DNA from: Oscillospiraceae bacterium
GTDB taxonomy: Bacteria > Bacillota > Clostridia > Christensenellales > Aristaeellaceae
Assembly (NCBI GenBank): GCA_031282605.1
Contig: JAITDK010000112.1
Coordinates: forward strand, 1 to 5,637
Length of the DNA: 5,637 nt
Reading direction: 5' to 3'
In this document: piece by piece, positions 5,633 through 5,637 of the stretch
How positions within the stretch are numbered: position 1 is the stretch's first letter
Layout of the letters: the number at the start of each line of letters is the position of its first letter
Notes under the pieces: model-generated
What the model was told of the DNA's origin: nothing
Databases searched by the model: none
The model's input: the letters and a program-made list of their open reading frames with translations, nothing else
Position numbers and translations under genes: made by a program

Positions 5633-5637
5633 AAGCA
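5629..5637 (+). CDS. Start of the next operon gene (first three codons, Met-Lys-Ala)
   Basis: ATG 5629 overlaps the TGA of the permease gene (ATGA), with GGAGGT at 5619-5624 four bases upstream. This is a strong translation start, so a further co-transcribed gene continues past the right edge. In Clostridia, a DUF4340-domain protein commonly follows this ATPase and GldG-type pair. That identity is an expectation from gene order, not something the nine bases can show. Confidence 0.7.

Overview
The window looks like chromosomal DNA of a moderately GC-rich Bacillota (Clostridia-type) bacterium. The reasons are strong AGGAG/GGAGG Shine-Dalgarno sites, a textbook sigma-A promoter, a Clostridia-like CysK C-terminus, and an ABC exporter of the GldA/GldG type. 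This placement is inference; no rRNA or other marker is present. All real genes lie on the + strand. I see no mobile element, CRISPR array or tRNA.

Layout: (i) 2-100 is the 3' end of a cysteine synthase gene (cysK). (ii) 101-370 is an intergenic region with two strong consecutive hairpins (120-155, 168-205), overlapping inverted repeats (245-276), a sigma-A promoter (285-313), a short leader hairpin (323-339) and a ribosome binding site. (iii) 371-1519 encodes an exported protein with a Cys/His domain and an FN3-like C-terminus. (iv) 1687-2841 encodes a membrane-anchored protein with a cupredoxin-like domain plus a second copy of the same Cys/His domain. (v) 2853-3680 is an ABC ATPase of the GldA/NosF-like group. 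(vi) 3677-5632 is one polypeptide joining an ABC-2 permease to a GldG-type extracytoplasmic domain. (vii) 5629-5637 holds the first three codons of a further gene.

Genes iii to vii look like one operon read from the promoter at 285-313. The genes from 1687 onward are tightly coupled: the ribosome binding site at 2840 overlaps the previous stop, and ATGA overlaps occur at 3677 and 5629. The gap at 1520-1686 is the only loose junction.

The most interesting point is the combination. Two extracytoplasmic proteins share a paralogous domain with a D-x2-C start and an HY-x2-G-x-H-x-T end. One of them also carries a cupredoxin fold with a Cys...Cys-x-Met putative copper site. Both sit directly upstream of a Gld-type ABC exporter of unknown substrate. 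I infer an envelope system for handling metal or redox-active cysteines, or for assembling a surface metalloprotein, loosely parallel to the copper-related NosDFY/NosL arrangement. The sequence shows the domains and linkage; the function is unproven.
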